From: an uncultured Methylococcaceae bacterium
Lineage (GTDB): Bacteria > Pseudomonadota > Gammaproteobacteria > Methylococcales > Methylomonadaceae
Length of the DNA stretch: 64,000 bases
NCBI GenBank assembly: GCA_903945375.1
Contig: CAJAVP010000035.1
Coordinates: 1-64,000 of the forward strand
Direction: 5' to 3'
Of the stretch, positions 48,194 to 58,087 are shown piece by piece. The notes under the pieces are model-generated. The model was not told the DNA's origin and did no database searches. It was given only the letters and a program-made list of their open reading frames with translations. The translations under genes and the position numbers were made by a program. Numbering within the stretch: the first letter of the stretch is position 1; each line of letters starts with the position of its first letter.

Positions 48194-49058
48194 GTTCACC
48201 TACCATACAGACCTCTGTTTGCAATTCCACACCGTGTTGTTCTTTTACTTGCATTTGGACATAGTAAATCAGTTGTTCAATTTCAGCGGCTGTCGCATTG
48301 CCCGTGTTGACGATAAAATTGGCATGTTTAGGGGAGACGCACGCCCCTCCAATGGCAAATGCTTTTAAACCAGCGGCTTCAATAAGCCGTGCCGCGTAAT
48401 CCCCTTCTGGGTTTTTAAAGACAGAACCGCAACTGGGCTGATTGGTTGGCTGCGTATTGGCACGTTTTTCCAGTAGCTCTTTAATTTTCTGCTGGCTAGT
48501 TAGTGTATCGCCGCTGGTTAATTGTAAACGGCAAGACAAAAACCACTCAGCTTCGCAGCCTTTAACTGAGCGATAACTCACCTGATAATCGGCTAGACCG
48601 TGCTGTCTAACGACACCTTGAGCATCAACCGTCTCGACTTGTTGCACAATTTGCCAAGTTTCACCGCCAAATGCACCGGCGTTCATTTTTAGCGCCCCCC
48701 CCATTGTGCCAGGAATGCCGGCTAAAAATTCTGCGCCGATTAAACCCTGTTCACCGCAAAAACGAGCAACCAAGGCGCAGGGGACACCCGCTTCAACGTA
48801 AACTAAACCCTCATCATTCAACTGCATGTTTTTCAAACGGTTCTTGGTATTAATGACCGTACCACGTATACCGCCATCTCGGACTAATAAATTACTACCT
48901 AGTCCCATCCAAAATAAGGACTCATTAGCCGGTAACGTCCGTAAAAAAGCAATTAAATCGTCACGATCATCAGGGAGATATAAGCGCTCAGCCGGACCAC
49001 CTACACGCCAGCTGGTGTATTTTGCCAAACGCTCATTGCTTAATAAACGCCCTTTCAT
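48186..49058 (-). CDS. murB: UDP-N-acetylenolpyruvoylglucosamine reductase MurB
   Basis: FAD/NADPH enzyme completing UDP-MurNAc synthesis. FAD-binding segments include YTSWRVGGPAERLYLP near residue 14, FWMGLGSNLLVRDGGIRG near residue 54 and IPGTMGGALKMNAGAFG near 125. The catalytic serine lies in CGSVFKNP near residue 215, and the C-terminal glutamate region follows. At 290 residues it is a type II MurB (shorter, without the E. coli extra region), which is why it sits inside the dcw cluster. murC precedes it with a six-base gap. Confidence 0.95.
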   Translation of the reverse strand: MKGRLLSNERLAKYTSWRVGGPAERLYLPDDRDDLIAFLRTLPANESLFWMGLGSNLLVRDGGIRGTVINTKNRLKNMQLNDEGLVYVEAGVPCALVARFCGEQGLIGAEFLAGIPGTMGGALKMNAGAFGGETWQIVQQVETVDAQGVVRQHGLADYQVSYRSVKGCEAEWFLSCRLQLTSGDTLTSQQKIKELLEKRANTQPTNQPSCGSVFKNPEGDYAARLIEAAGLKAFAIGGACVSPKHANFIVNTGNATAAEIEQLIYYVQMQVKEQHGVELQTEVCMVGEHG

Positions 49059-49064
49059 GTCGGT

Positions 49065-50501
49065 TTAACCTGCCAGCGCTTCAGTTAACAGTTGAGGCAG
49101 TTGCGTGGCAAATTGACCGACATTACCTGCCCCCATCGTTAATACAACATCGTTTTCATGAATAATGCCTGCCAATATGGCGGGTAATGCCTCCCAACTT
49201 TCAACAAATACCGGATCAACTTGACCGCGAACTCGGATAGCGCGACTTAATGCCCGACCATCTGCACCGGGTAATAGTGGTTCACCGGCGGAATAAACAT
49301 CCATTAAAATCAGGACATCAACAGATGATAAGACATGAACAAAATCTTCAAACAAATCACGGGTTCGTGTGTAGCGATGAGGTTGAAAGATGACGACAGA
49401 GCGTCGGCTAGGCCACGCTTGTTTCAATGCTTCAAGGGTTGCGGCAATTTCACGTGGATGATGACCATAATCATCAACCATTGGCAGCGTACCGATAGTG
49501 GGAAGATTAAGGCTGGCTTGTTGAAATCGTCTGCCCACGCCTTTAAAGGTCGCAAGGCTTTTTATGATCGCCGCTTCATCAACGCCTAAGGTGCTGGCAA
49601 CCGCGATAGCAGCGAGTGCATTCAACATGTTATGCCAACCCGGCATGTTCAAAGTCACACGCAATGGCAGATAATCTCCGCGCCGTAATACCGTGAATGA
49701 GGTTTGTAGGCCGTCTTGATGAATGTCTATGGCACGAACATCGGCATTTTCATCAACGCCATAAGTGGTTACCGGTTTGGATATTTCCGGCAAAATGGCT
49801 TTAATGCCCTCATCATCTAAACATAACACCGCTAACCCATAAAAGGGCAAATGATGTAAAAACTCGATAAACGTATCTTTCAAGCGTTGATAGCTGTTGC
49901 CATATGTCGCCATATGATCTTGATCGATGTTAGTGACCACTGCAATCATGGGTTGCAAGTATAAGAATGACGCGTCACTTTCATCAGCTTCGGCAACTAA
50001 ATAGTCGCCTAAACCCAATTTGGCATTACTGCCCGCACTGTTTAAGCGACCGCCAATCACAAAAGTTGGATCAAGTCCCCCTTCGGCAAGCAGGCTAGCC
50101 GTCAGGCTGGTTGTGGTCGTTTTGCCGTGCGTACCGGCTACGGCAATGCCAAACCGAAAGCGCATGAGTTCAGCCAACATTTCAGCTCGCGGAATAACGG
50201 GAATACGTTGTAAATAGGCTTCATCGATTTCTTCATTACTGCGATCGATGGCACTGGAAGCGACCACCACATCCACTAATGCAATATTGGCGCGTTGATG
50301 ACCAATCGTGATGCTGACCCCCATTGCCGCTAAGCGTTGCGTAACGGGACTTTCTTTGATGTCGGAGCCCGAAATTTGATAGCCCAAATTGGAGAGAACT
50401 TCCGCAATACCACTCATGCCAGTACCGCCGATACCGACAAAATGAATGCGTTTGATATTGCCAAATACGTGGGTAGGCATTTTGTTTTGTGAAAGGGTCA
50501 T
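49065..50501 (-). CDS. murC: UDP-N-acetylmuramate--L-alanine ligase MurC
   Basis: Adds L-alanine to UDP-MurNAc, the first step of the stem peptide. [17 protein letters not shown] lies at residues 20-37, the P-loop [10 protein letters not shown] near residue 118, and DYGHHPREI near residue 336. At 478 residues it is full length. The start overlaps the murG stop by four bases. It belongs to the same Mur ligase fold as MurD, MurE and MurF in this cluster, but the N-terminal motif and VDDYGHHP assign it to MurC. Confidence 0.96.
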   Translation of the reverse strand: MTLSQNKMPTHVFGNIKRIHFVGIGGTGMSGIAEVLSNLGYQISGSDIKESPVTQRLAAMGVSITIGHQRANIALVDVVVASSAIDRSNEEIDEAYLQRIPVIPRAEMLAELMRFRFGIAVAGTHGKTTTTSLTASLLAEGGLDPTFVIGGRLNSAGSNAKLGLGDYLVAEADESDASFLYLQPMIAVVTNIDQDHMATYGNSYQRLKDTFIEFLHHLPFYGLAVLCLDDEGIKAILPEISKPVTTYGVDENADVRAIDIHQDGLQTSFTVLRRGDYLPLRVTLNMPGWHNMLNALAAIAVASTLGVDEAAIIKSLATFKGVGRRFQQASLNLPTIGTLPMVDDYGHHPREIAATLEALKQAWPSRRSVVIFQPHRYTRTRDLFEDFVHVLSSVDVLILMDVYSAGEPLLPGADGRALSRAIRVRGQVDPVFVESWEALPAILAGIIHENDVVLTMGAGNVGQFATQLPQLLTEALAG

Positions 50502-51550
50502 TGTCCGGCTACCTCACTACAAATACTTGCAACGACTTCGGTGGCGTTTAGACGCGCGAGTTGTCTTGCGGCCTGACTTAATTCTGATTGTTGTTGCACG
50601 GCTTGCTGAATGGCTGTTGCTAAGCTTTGCGCGGTTAAGTCTTTTTGTGGCAATAAAATGCTGGCGTGGTGATCGCTCAAATATCGCGCATTGGCGGTTT
50701 GGTGATCGTCTATTGCGCTGGGTAGTGGAATAAAAACAGCCGCTAATCCCAATGCGGAAACTTCACTGACCGTCATTGCACCGGCACGGGCAATAATAAC
50801 GTCTGCCCATTGGTAAATGCTGACCATATCCGCAAAAAATGCGTTAACGTCAGCATCAATACCCAGTTGGCGATAATGTTCTGCGACTTGCTCCTGCATA
50901 GCAGCCCCCGTCTGGTGCTTAATTTGTAAATCCGCCAAATTCGCCACAGCTAACGGCACGATTTCGTTTAAAATCTGGGCACCTTGGCTGCCACCGATGA
51001 TGAGTAATTTAATGTGAGCATCTTCCCGCTGTTTTTTTGCCTTCGTGGTTAAAAACGCTTTTCTTAAAGGATTGCCGGTACAAGTGGCTTTTACTGAAGG
51101 TTTAAAACTGTCAGGAAAGGCTTCTAATACCCGCGTGGCGTGGCTTGCTAGCAAGCGATTAGTGGTGCCGGGAATACGATTTTGCTCGTGGATCACCAAC
51201 GGGATTCCCATCAATTTTGCCATTGCGCCACCGGGACCTGCAACGAATCCGCCCATGCCTAACACGACATCCGGTTTGCGCTGACGCAATATACGTGCGG
51301 CTTGAACACAGGCCTGCATCAATTTGCCCACTGCGCTCACTTTTGAGAGTAAGCCTTTGCCTCGAACACCGGCAACCGCCAGCCAATCAATCTCAATCCC
51401 CCGCTCAGGAATGACTCGACTTTCTAAACCTTTATGCGTGCCAAGCCAGCTGACTTGCCAGCCATTTTCAATAAGTGTCTCGGCAACCGCTAGAGCAGGA
51501 AACACATGCCCGCCAGTACCGCCTGCCATAATTACAATTCGTTTAGTCAT
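50498..51550 (-). CDS. murG: Lipid II synthase MurG
   Basis: Peripheral inner-membrane glycosyltransferase that adds GlcNAc to lipid I. The glycine-rich [16 protein letters not shown] lies at residues 8-23 and a second, [14 protein letters not shown], near residue 95. [16 protein letters not shown] lies near 185 and the donor-binding [11 protein letters not shown] near 245. At 350 residues it is standard. It overlaps the 3' end of ftsW by eight bases and the start of murC by four, consistent with a single transcript. Confidence 0.96.
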   Translation of the reverse strand: MTKRIVIMAGGTGGHVFPALAVAETLIENGWQVSWLGTHKGLESRVIPERGIEIDWLAVAGVRGKGLLSKVSAVGKLMQACVQAARILRQRKPDVVLGMGGFVAGPGGAMAKLMGIPLVIHEQNRIPGTTNRLLASHATRVLEAFPDSFKPSVKATCTGNPLRKAFLTTKAKKQREDAHIKLLIIGGSQGAQILNEIVPLAVANLADLQIKHQTGAAMQEQVAEHYRQLGIDADVNAFFADMVSIYQWADVIIARAGAMTVSEVSALGLAAVFIPLPSAIDDHQTANARYLSDHHASILLPQKDLTAQSLATAIQQAVQQQSELSQAARQLARLNATEVVASICSEVAGQ

Positions 51551-52745
51551 TTTTTGCTTTTGCTCTCACTCGTGGTGCAGGTAATTGGCTGGCTTTTAAT
51601 TCGGTTATTTCGCTGTTTACTCTAAATAATAAACCCATTGCACAGCACATAATCATCATACTGCCGCCGCCATAGCTCATCAGCGGTAAGGTTAATCCTT
51701 TGGTAGGTAACATCCCCATATTGACGCCCATATTGACGAAGGCTTGAAAGCCAAACCAAATACCCAGTCCATAAGCAATATAGGCTGAGAAAATTTGTTC
51801 TTCTTGTTCAGCTTTAGCCCCTATTATAAAAGCTCGCCAGATCAACATGGCAAATAGACCCACTACTGTTATAACACCAAGTAGACCTAATTCTTCAGCG
51901 ATAACAGAAAATAGAAAATCCGTATGGGCTTCAGGTAAATAAGATAATTTTTGTATGCCATTACCTAAGCCCACGCCTAACACACCGCCTCGACCAAAGG
52001 AAATCAAGGCTTGCACGAGCTGAAAGCCGGTATTTAAAGGATCTGCCCACGGGTTTAAAAAACTGGTAACCCGCAACATGCGGTAAGGTTCAATTACCAC
52101 CATCAGAATGGCCAGCGATGCAACAATAGCGAACAGGATGGCGAATTGGGATAGCCGAGCACCCGCCAAAAACATCACCCCCATTGCAATAATCAAAATC
52201 ACTACCGCCGAGCCAAAATCTGGCTCCATGAGCAATAACACACTGGCTACTGAAAACAGCATCAGCGGTTTTGCTAGACCAAACGCGGAGTCTCGTAACG
52301 CTTGTTGGTGTCGAGTGATATAGCCCGCCATATAAATCACCGCGAAGAATTTGACCAGTTCTGACACCTGTATTCTTAAGCCGCCCAACGATAGCCAACG
52401 CGTACTGCCGTTGACTTTTACACCGAGACCTGGCACCAATACGATAATCAGCAGCAGTAATCCGGCTAGAAACAGCACGGGACCTAACTTTTCCCAACGC
52501 TGCATGGGAATCGTGGCGATATAGCTCCCGAGTACCAAGCCTAAGGCGATATGGATCATTTGCTTGAGCGGGTAGTTCCAAATATTGTCGAGCAACTTGC
52601 TACCAATATGAATGGATGAAGACGCAACCATGACATAACCAATGAACAATAAACAAGCGCAGGCGATGGATAACGGTGAGTCAAAATAAAATCGCCCGGG
52701 GCGCGTGTTTTTAGTTCGTTTGATAATATCCATCGTATTAATCAA
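51543..52745 (-). CDS. ftsW: Septal peptidoglycan glycosyltransferase FtsW
   Basis: SEDS-family polymerase that builds septal glycan with FtsI. About ten hydrophobic helices are visible. The conserved KFFAVIYMAGYITRH, LLMEPDFGSAVVI and GLGNGIQKLSYLPEAHTDFLFSVIAEELG segments are present, the last including the functionally important large loop. At 400 residues it is normal. The first methionine at 52745 overlaps murD by eight bases; later in-frame starts (codon 5) are equally possible. Confidence 0.96.
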   Translation of the reverse strand: MINTMDIIKRTKNTRPGRFYFDSPLSIACACLLFIGYVMVASSSIHIGSKLLDNIWNYPLKQMIHIALGLVLGSYIATIPMQRWEKLGPVLFLAGLLLLIIVLVPGLGVKVNGSTRWLSLGGLRIQVSELVKFFAVIYMAGYITRHQQALRDSAFGLAKPLMLFSVASVLLLMEPDFGSAVVILIIAMGVMFLAGARLSQFAILFAIVASLAILMVVIEPYRMLRVTSFLNPWADPLNTGFQLVQALISFGRGGVLGVGLGNGIQKLSYLPEAHTDFLFSVIAEELGLLGVITVVGLFAMLIWRAFIIGAKAEQEEQIFSAYIAYGLGIWFGFQAFVNMGVNMGMLPTKGLTLPLMSYGGGSMMIMCCAMGLLFRVNSEITELKASQLPAPRVRAKAKND

Positions 52746-54111
52746 TCAGGCTCATAACAGCTTTGCTAAATTTATTACCCCGATCCTGATAGTTTTTATA
52801 CTGGTCTAAACTAGCACACGCAGGGGACAACAACACGCTATCGCCACTGAGTGCTTTACTGGCGGCAAGTTGTACCGCTTGCAGCATATTTTCTGCCCTA
52901 TGAATCGGAATAGAAAAGCCTTTAATCGCTTGTTCAATTAGCTGCGCATCTTTACCCATAAGAATGACGGCTTTGGTTTTTGCTTTAATGACTGGCGCGA
53001 GTTCATTCATGTCGGCACCTTTAGCATCACCACCTGCGATTAAAATGACTTTTCGAGAATAGCCCTCTAAGGCCGCAACACACGCACCGATATTGGTTGC
53101 CTTGGAATCGTTGACCCATGTGACACCACGTATTTCAGCGACTTTTTGCATACGATGCTCTAAGCCTTTAAAGCGACGCAAGGTCGCACACATTTGTTGT
53201 TCATCCAATCCAACCGATACACCTAAAGCTAATGCGGCAAGCGCGTTAGCCCCATTGTGTCGACCTTCTAAGGGTAGCTCGGCAAGCGGCATTAATCGCT
53301 CGTCGCCGTGCATTAAATAGTCGTGACCGTCATACTCAGACAAATAAAAATCCGCCTTTGTCTTAATTGAAAATGTATAGGTACTGCGTTGATTATCCTG
53401 CATGGCACAAACCATCGGATCATCGGCGTTAATGACCATGATGCCGTTGCCATTAAAAACCCGTTGTTTTTCTTGGGCATATTCATTAATGCTAGCGTGT
53501 CTATCTAGGTGATCGGCGGACACATTGAGCACTGTGGCTGCAGTGGCATGGAGTGCTGTGGTGCGCTCTAGTTGAAAACTCGATAGCTCAATGACATACA
53601 AGTCCGCGTGTTGATCCAGCAGGTCTAAGGCGGGGATGCCTAGGTTACCGCCAATGGCAACGCGCCTTCCTGCATTTTTAGCCATTTCGCCGACCATAGT
53701 GGTGACGGTACTTTTGCCATTTGAGCCCGTAATGGCAATAATCGGGGCATTCACCGAGCACGCAAACAAATCAATGTCGCTGACTATTTTTGAGCCATTG
53801 GTAATCGCTTTCATAATGGGCTTTTCATTCAGCGACAGCCCCGGACTAACAACTAAATGCGTAGCGACTTTAAACGCCGCATCATCAAAACCACCGGTGA
53901 ATACGGGCGTATCAGGCATTTGTTCAAAAAACTCGTCAATCAACGGCGGTTTGTTTCGGCTGTCAATGATGGCAAATTTAAATCCCATTTGTTGCAGATA
54001 ATGGGCGACAGAAATCCCCGTACTACCAAGCCCAACCACCAATACTTTTGAATGTAGGGGTTCTAAATCAAAATGTTTTTTTAATGCGTCTAAAATCGCT
54101 GCCTTTTCCAT
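52738..54111 (-). CDS. murD: UDP-N-acetylmuramoylalanine--D-glutamate ligase MurD
   Basis: Adds D-glutamate to the growing stem peptide. N-terminal domain VLVVGLGSTGISVAHYL, P-loop ITGSNGKSTVTTMVGEM near residue 128, and VNDSKATNIGACVAAL near 335, a MurD signature. At 457 residues it is full length. Its start lies two bases after the mraY stop. The neighbouring genes are in the standard order mraY-murD-ftsW. Confidence 0.96.
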   Translation of the reverse strand: MEKAAILDALKKHFDLEPLHSKVLVVGLGSTGISVAHYLQQMGFKFAIIDSRNKPPLIDEFFEQMPDTPVFTGGFDDAAFKVATHLVVSPGLSLNEKPIMKAITNGSKIVSDIDLFACSVNAPIIAITGSNGKSTVTTMVGEMAKNAGRRVAIGGNLGIPALDLLDQHADLYVIELSSFQLERTTALHATAATVLNVSADHLDRHASINEYAQEKQRVFNGNGIMVINADDPMVCAMQDNQRSTYTFSIKTKADFYLSEYDGHDYLMHGDERLMPLAELPLEGRHNGANALAALALGVSVGLDEQQMCATLRRFKGLEHRMQKVAEIRGVTWVNDSKATNIGACVAALEGYSRKVILIAGGDAKGADMNELAPVIKAKTKAVILMGKDAQLIEQAIKGFSIPIHRAENMLQAVQLAASKALSGDSVLLSPACASLDQYKNYQDRGNKFSKAVMSLID

Positions 54112-54113
54112 TG

Positions 54114-55196
54114 TTATCTCAACTTTAATGTAGCCAATCCAATCAGTACCAAAATAACGGTAATAATCCAGAAGCGCACAATCACGCGCGGCTCAGGCCA
54201 ACCTTTCAATTCAAAATGATGATGTATCGGTGCCATCCTAAAGACACGTTTGCCAGTGAGCTTGAAGGAAGCCACTTGGATAATCACCGATAAAGTTTCC
54301 ATGACAAAAACGCCGCCCATAATCATCAAAACAATTTCTTGCCTAACTAAAACCGCTAAAACCCCAAGTGCGCCACCTAAGGCCAACGCGCCGACATCGC
54401 CCATGAACACCATAGCGGGGTAGGTGTTAAACCATAAAAACCCTAGACCCGCACCGATTAAGGCCGCACAAAACACCAGCAATTCACCAGAGTTAGGTAG
54501 GTAGGGGATAGCTAAATATTGCGAGAATTCAATATGTCCCGACAAATAGGCAAAAACTCCGAGTCCCGAAGCCACCATGACCGTAGGCATAATCGCGAGT
54601 CCATCCAAACCATCCGTCAAATTAACCGCGTTACTCGTGCCGACAATGACAAAATAAGTCAGGACGATATACATCCACCCCATATCCAACATAACGCCTT
54701 TGAAAAAAGGCAAGATAAATTGGGTTTCAGCGGGCACGGTGGCGGTGTTATACAAAAATAAAGCCGCCGCTAAGCCGATGATGGATTGCCATAAGTATTT
54801 GGCTTTTGCGGATAAGCCGTCGCTGTTGCGTTTAACCACTTTGCGGTAATCATCGATAAAGCCAATAACACCATAACCCAATGTGACTAACAAAATAACC
54901 CAGATGTAACGATTACTTAAATCCGCCCAAAGTAAAGTACTGGCGGCTATGGCAACCAAAATCATGGCACCACCCATTGTCGGTGTGCCGGCTTTTTCAT
55001 AATGCGATTGGGGGCCTAATTCGCGAATGCTTTGACCAATCTTATTGCCTCTTAATTTTCTAATCATTACCGGTCCGATAATGAAAGAAAAAATGAGCGA
55101 GGTTAATACCCCCAAAATGGCTCGAAAAGTCAGGTAGTGAAATACCCGAAAGCCACTATCAAAGCTCATTAAATAATCTGCCAAGTAAAGTAACAT
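54114..55196 (-). CDS. mraY: Phospho-N-acetylmuramoyl-pentapeptide transferase MraY
   Basis: Integral membrane enzyme making lipid I. I start it at the ATG at 55196, giving 360 residues, the same length as E. coli MraY; the frame also opens at 55220 and would then overlap murF. About ten helices are visible. Active-site motifs are GFIDDYRKV near residue 112, [10 protein letters not shown] near residue 190 and the histidine-rich [14 protein letters not shown] near residue 322. MurF is immediately upstream. Confidence 0.96.
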   Translation of the reverse strand: MLLYLADYLMSFDSGFRVFHYLTFRAILGVLTSLIFSFIIGPVMIRKLRGNKIGQSIRELGPQSHYEKAGTPTMGGAMILVAIAASTLLWADLSNRYIWVILLVTLGYGVIGFIDDYRKVVKRNSDGLSAKAKYLWQSIIGLAAALFLYNTATVPAETQFILPFFKGVMLDMGWMYIVLTYFVIVGTSNAVNLTDGLDGLAIMPTVMVASGLGVFAYLSGHIEFSQYLAIPYLPNSGELLVFCAALIGAGLGFLWFNTYPAMVFMGDVGALALGGALGVLAVLVRQEIVLMIMGGVFVMETLSVIIQVASFKLTGKRVFRMAPIHHHFELKGWPEPRVIVRFWIITVILVLIGLATLKLR

Positions 55197-55200
55197 TTGT

Positions 55201-56571
55201 TTAATTCCTGAAGTTCTCAACCAAAGCGGCGACTACATTTTCCATGCGTTGCGATCTTGATCCTTTTACCAATAGTGTTTCATTGCCCTTAAGCTCTGCT
55301 TTAAGAGCGGTTATTAATGCATTTTGTTCTGTAAAAAAATAGCCTCCCTCACCAAACGCGCTTACCGTATGTTGAGCCTCTGCGCCGGTGGCATATAAGC
55401 GAGTGACACCACTATTTTTAATCAGAAGTCCTACGTCATGATGGATTTTAGCACTGTCTTTGCCTGTTTCTCCAAACGCCCCCAGAGCTAGCCACGTTTG
55501 ACCACCATATTCACTTAATACCGCTAATGCCGCTTGCAAGGAGGCTGCATTAGCATTGTAAGTATCATCGATGATGCAGTTACCCATTACTCCCCGCAAC
55601 AGTTGCAATCGCCCAGTCACTGGCTTGACGAGTGCGAGTCCCTGAATAATTTGCGCTAAGTCGATATTGAGTGCCAAGGCCGCTGCGGTTGCTGCTAAGG
55701 CATTGAGGACATTATGTTTGCCGGCTAACGATATGTCACAAGTCGTGTCTGCTTGTGGGGTTAGTAAGCGAAAGCGAGTGACAAAACCCTTTGCTCCTAT
55801 TTGTGTTTGGATGTCGCGAGCGCTTATTTCAGCGGTTTCGCTAAAGCCGAACGTCAGTATTTTTCGATCAGCCGCAACAGATTTCCAGTAGTCAAAATAA
55901 ACGTCATCTCGATTAAGAATGGCAACGCCATCTGCGTGGAGAGTCTCTATAATTTCTGCTTTAGCTTGAGCAACACCCTCTAAATCGTGAAAGCCCTCTA
56001 AATGGGCAGCTCCCGCATTATTGAGTATCACAACATCCGCCGCCGCGTAATGGCTGGTATAGCGTATTTCGCCCGGGTGGTTGGCGCCCATTTCGATAAC
56101 CGCGTAGCGATGAGCATCGGTCAACCGCAATAACGTGAGGGGAACACCAATATCATTATTCAAATTGCCTTGCGTATATAGCACTTGATCCGGTGACGTG
56201 CTCGCTCCCAAAATAGCGGCGGTCATTTCTTTAACGGTGGTTTTGCCGTTGCTACCCGTAATCCCAACGACCTGTAACGATAACTTATGCCGCCACGTAC
56301 CCGCTAACTCAGCTAAGGCTAGATGGGTATCGGCTACCTTGATTTGTGGAAGCGTTGTTTCTACGGTTTTATGTACCAGTACAGCAATCGCACCAGCTTG
56401 CTCGGCGGCGGCTATAAAATCGTGACCATCAAACTGCTTGCCTTGTATGGCGATATAAAGCGCCCCTGGTTGTAGTGTGCGCGTGTCGATGCTAACAGCG
56501 GAAAAAATCGTATCGATACCGATTAATTTCCCCTGAACAGAGTCTGCACATGCACTCAACATCATTTTCAT
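55201..56571 (-). CDS. murF: UDP-MurNAc-tripeptide--D-alanyl-D-alanine ligase MurF
   Basis: Adds the D-Ala-D-Ala made by DdlB. Mur ligase fold: N-terminal [23 protein letters not shown]-loop [18 protein letters not shown] near residue 105, [10 protein letters not shown] near 165, and [15 protein letters not shown] near 320, which is MurF-specific. At 456 residues it is normal. Nineteen bases separate it from murE. Confidence 0.96.
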   Translation of the reverse strand: MKMMLSACADSVQGKLIGIDTIFSAVSIDTRTLQPGALYIAIQGKQFDGHDFIAAAEQAGAIAVLVHKTVETTLPQIKVADTHLALAELAGTWRHKLSLQVVGITGSNGKTTVKEMTAAILGASTSPDQVLYTQGNLNNDIGVPLTLLRLTDAHRYAVIEMGANHPGEIRYTSHYAAADVVILNNAGAAHLEGFHDLEGVAQAKAEIIETLHADGVAILNRDDVYFDYWKSVAADRKILTFGFSETAEISARDIQTQIGAKGFVTRFRLLTPQADTTCDISLAGKHNVLNALAATAAALALNIDLAQIIQGLALVKPVTGRLQLLRGVMGNCIIDDTYNANAASLQAALAVLSEYGGQTWLALGAFGETGKDSAKIHHDVGLLIKNSGVTRLYATGAEAQHTVSAFGEGGYFFTEQNALITALKAELKGNETLLVKGSRSQRMENVVAALVENFRN

Positions 56572-56590
56572 GTCTGTATGGCCTGTTTTA

Positions 56591-58078
56591 TCACGTTTGA
56601 ATAACTAAATGGGTTAACGCAGTTAACACGACTTCACAATCGCTATAAGGTGTTCGGATTCCTGCAACGTCTTGATAAGCTTCGTGACCCTTTCCTGCAA
56701 TCACGACACAATCACCTTTTTTAGCCTGATGGATTGCGGTTTTTATGGCTTGCGTTCGATCGGCAATCACTCGCACTTTGCTTGATTGGCAACCCGTTAA
56801 GATAGCGTCAATGATGACCTGGCTCTCTTCAAAGCGTGGATTATCATCAGTAATTAGCACGTGATCCGCCCATTGCGCGGCGACTGCACCCATTAATGGA
56901 CGTTTTCCCGCATCGCGATTACCCCCGCAACCAAACACAACCCACAAAGTCTGCTGGCAATGTTGCCGTAGACTGGCGAGCACTTTGTTAAGCGCGTCGG
57001 GGGTGTGTGCATAATCCACAAAAACTAAGGGTTGTTCACCACCGCCAAACCGTTCCATGCGTCCCGATACCGGTTGGAGTTGTGCTATTCGTTTAAGCAC
57101 TTCGGTAAAGGCGATTCCCATAGCTAGCATTACTGCCATGACGGATAATACGTTTTCGATATTAAAATCACCGTAGAGTGGCACCGTCACGCGCTGACAC
57201 TGGTCTTGCCAGCAAGCGTTAAACTCAATGCCATCTATTTTATGCGCGACATGCTCGGCGACTATATTCTCTATGTTTTGCAATGACTTACCGAATACGC
57301 TAAAGCCCCAAACTTGAATCGACTTAGGTATCGCCGCAAGAATGTCCACGCTGGCGGCATCATCTAAATTAACCACTACGAAAGCTAAGCCCGGCTTGTC
57401 TAGTAGGGTTAATTTGGCGTTTAAGTACGCGGTCATGGTGCCATGATAGTCTAAATGATCACGGCTAATATTAGTAAATACTGCACCTTTAAAATACACG
57501 CCATTTACTCGACCTTGCGCGAGTCCATGCGATGAGACTTCCATGGCGACCGCTTGCTTATTCGTGGCCAAAAAATCTGCCATGATATGCTGAATGCTTA
57601 AGGCATCAGGAGTCGTATTGACCGTGCTCTGTAATCGCCCCCAGTCTCCCCAACCTAGGGTTCCAATAATGCCGCAGTTTTCAAGCAGTTGAGCAAGGAA
57701 CTGGCTACACGATGTTTTGCCATTGGTTCCCGTGATACCGATGACACTTAAATTGCGAGAGGGCTGACCATAAAAACGGGCGGCAATTTCGCCAACTAAT
57801 TGTTCTAACTGTGTAACGGCGATTAAGGGCACTTGCACTTCAGGTGTTGCAAGCCCCGATTCCCCTTTAGGATCGTAAAACACAACGTTTGCGCCATTGC
57901 CTAATGCCTGTGGCAAATGTGTCAAGCCATGTTGATTCGCGCCCGCTAAGGCGAAAAATATATAGCCGGGTTTAATGTGCCGGCTGTCTAAGGCTAAACC
58001 AGAAATCTGTAAATCCTTTGCCGCGTCTGGTAGCTGCTCAATAGCGATTAATCCAGTGATTAAGTCGTTCAGTTTCAT
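56591..58078 (-). CDS. murE: UDP-MurNAc-L-Ala-D-Glu--diaminopimelate ligase MurE
   Basis: Adds meso-diaminopimelate, linking this cluster to dapA and dapF elsewhere in the window. P-loop ITGTNGKTSCSQF near residue 115, NISRDHLDYHGTM near 210, and the DDNPRFE motif near residue 407, whose Asn-Pro-Arg binds diaminopimelate and excludes lysine specificity. I use the ATG at 58078 (495 residues); an in-frame TTG two codons upstream is less likely. The ftsI stop lies a few bases upstream. Confidence 0.96.
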   Translation of the reverse strand: MKLNDLITGLIAIEQLPDAAKDLQISGLALDSRHIKPGYIFFALAGANQHGLTHLPQALGNGANVVFYDPKGESGLATPEVQVPLIAVTQLEQLVGEIAARFYGQPSRNLSVIGITGTNGKTSCSQFLAQLLENCGIIGTLGWGDWGRLQSTVNTTPDALSIQHIMADFLATNKQAVAMEVSSHGLAQGRVNGVYFKGAVFTNISRDHLDYHGTMTAYLNAKLTLLDKPGLAFVVVNLDDAASVDILAAIPKSIQVWGFSVFGKSLQNIENIVAEHVAHKIDGIEFNACWQDQCQRVTVPLYGDFNIENVLSVMAVMLAMGIAFTEVLKRIAQLQPVSGRMERFGGGEQPLVFVDYAHTPDALNKVLASLRQHCQQTLWVVFGCGGNRDAGKRPLMGAVAAQWADHVLITDDNPRFEESQVIIDAILTGCQSSKVRVIADRTQAIKTAIHQAKKGDCVVIAGKGHEAYQDVAGIRTPYSDCEVVLTALTHLVIQT

Positions 58079-58087
58079 TGCCAAGAC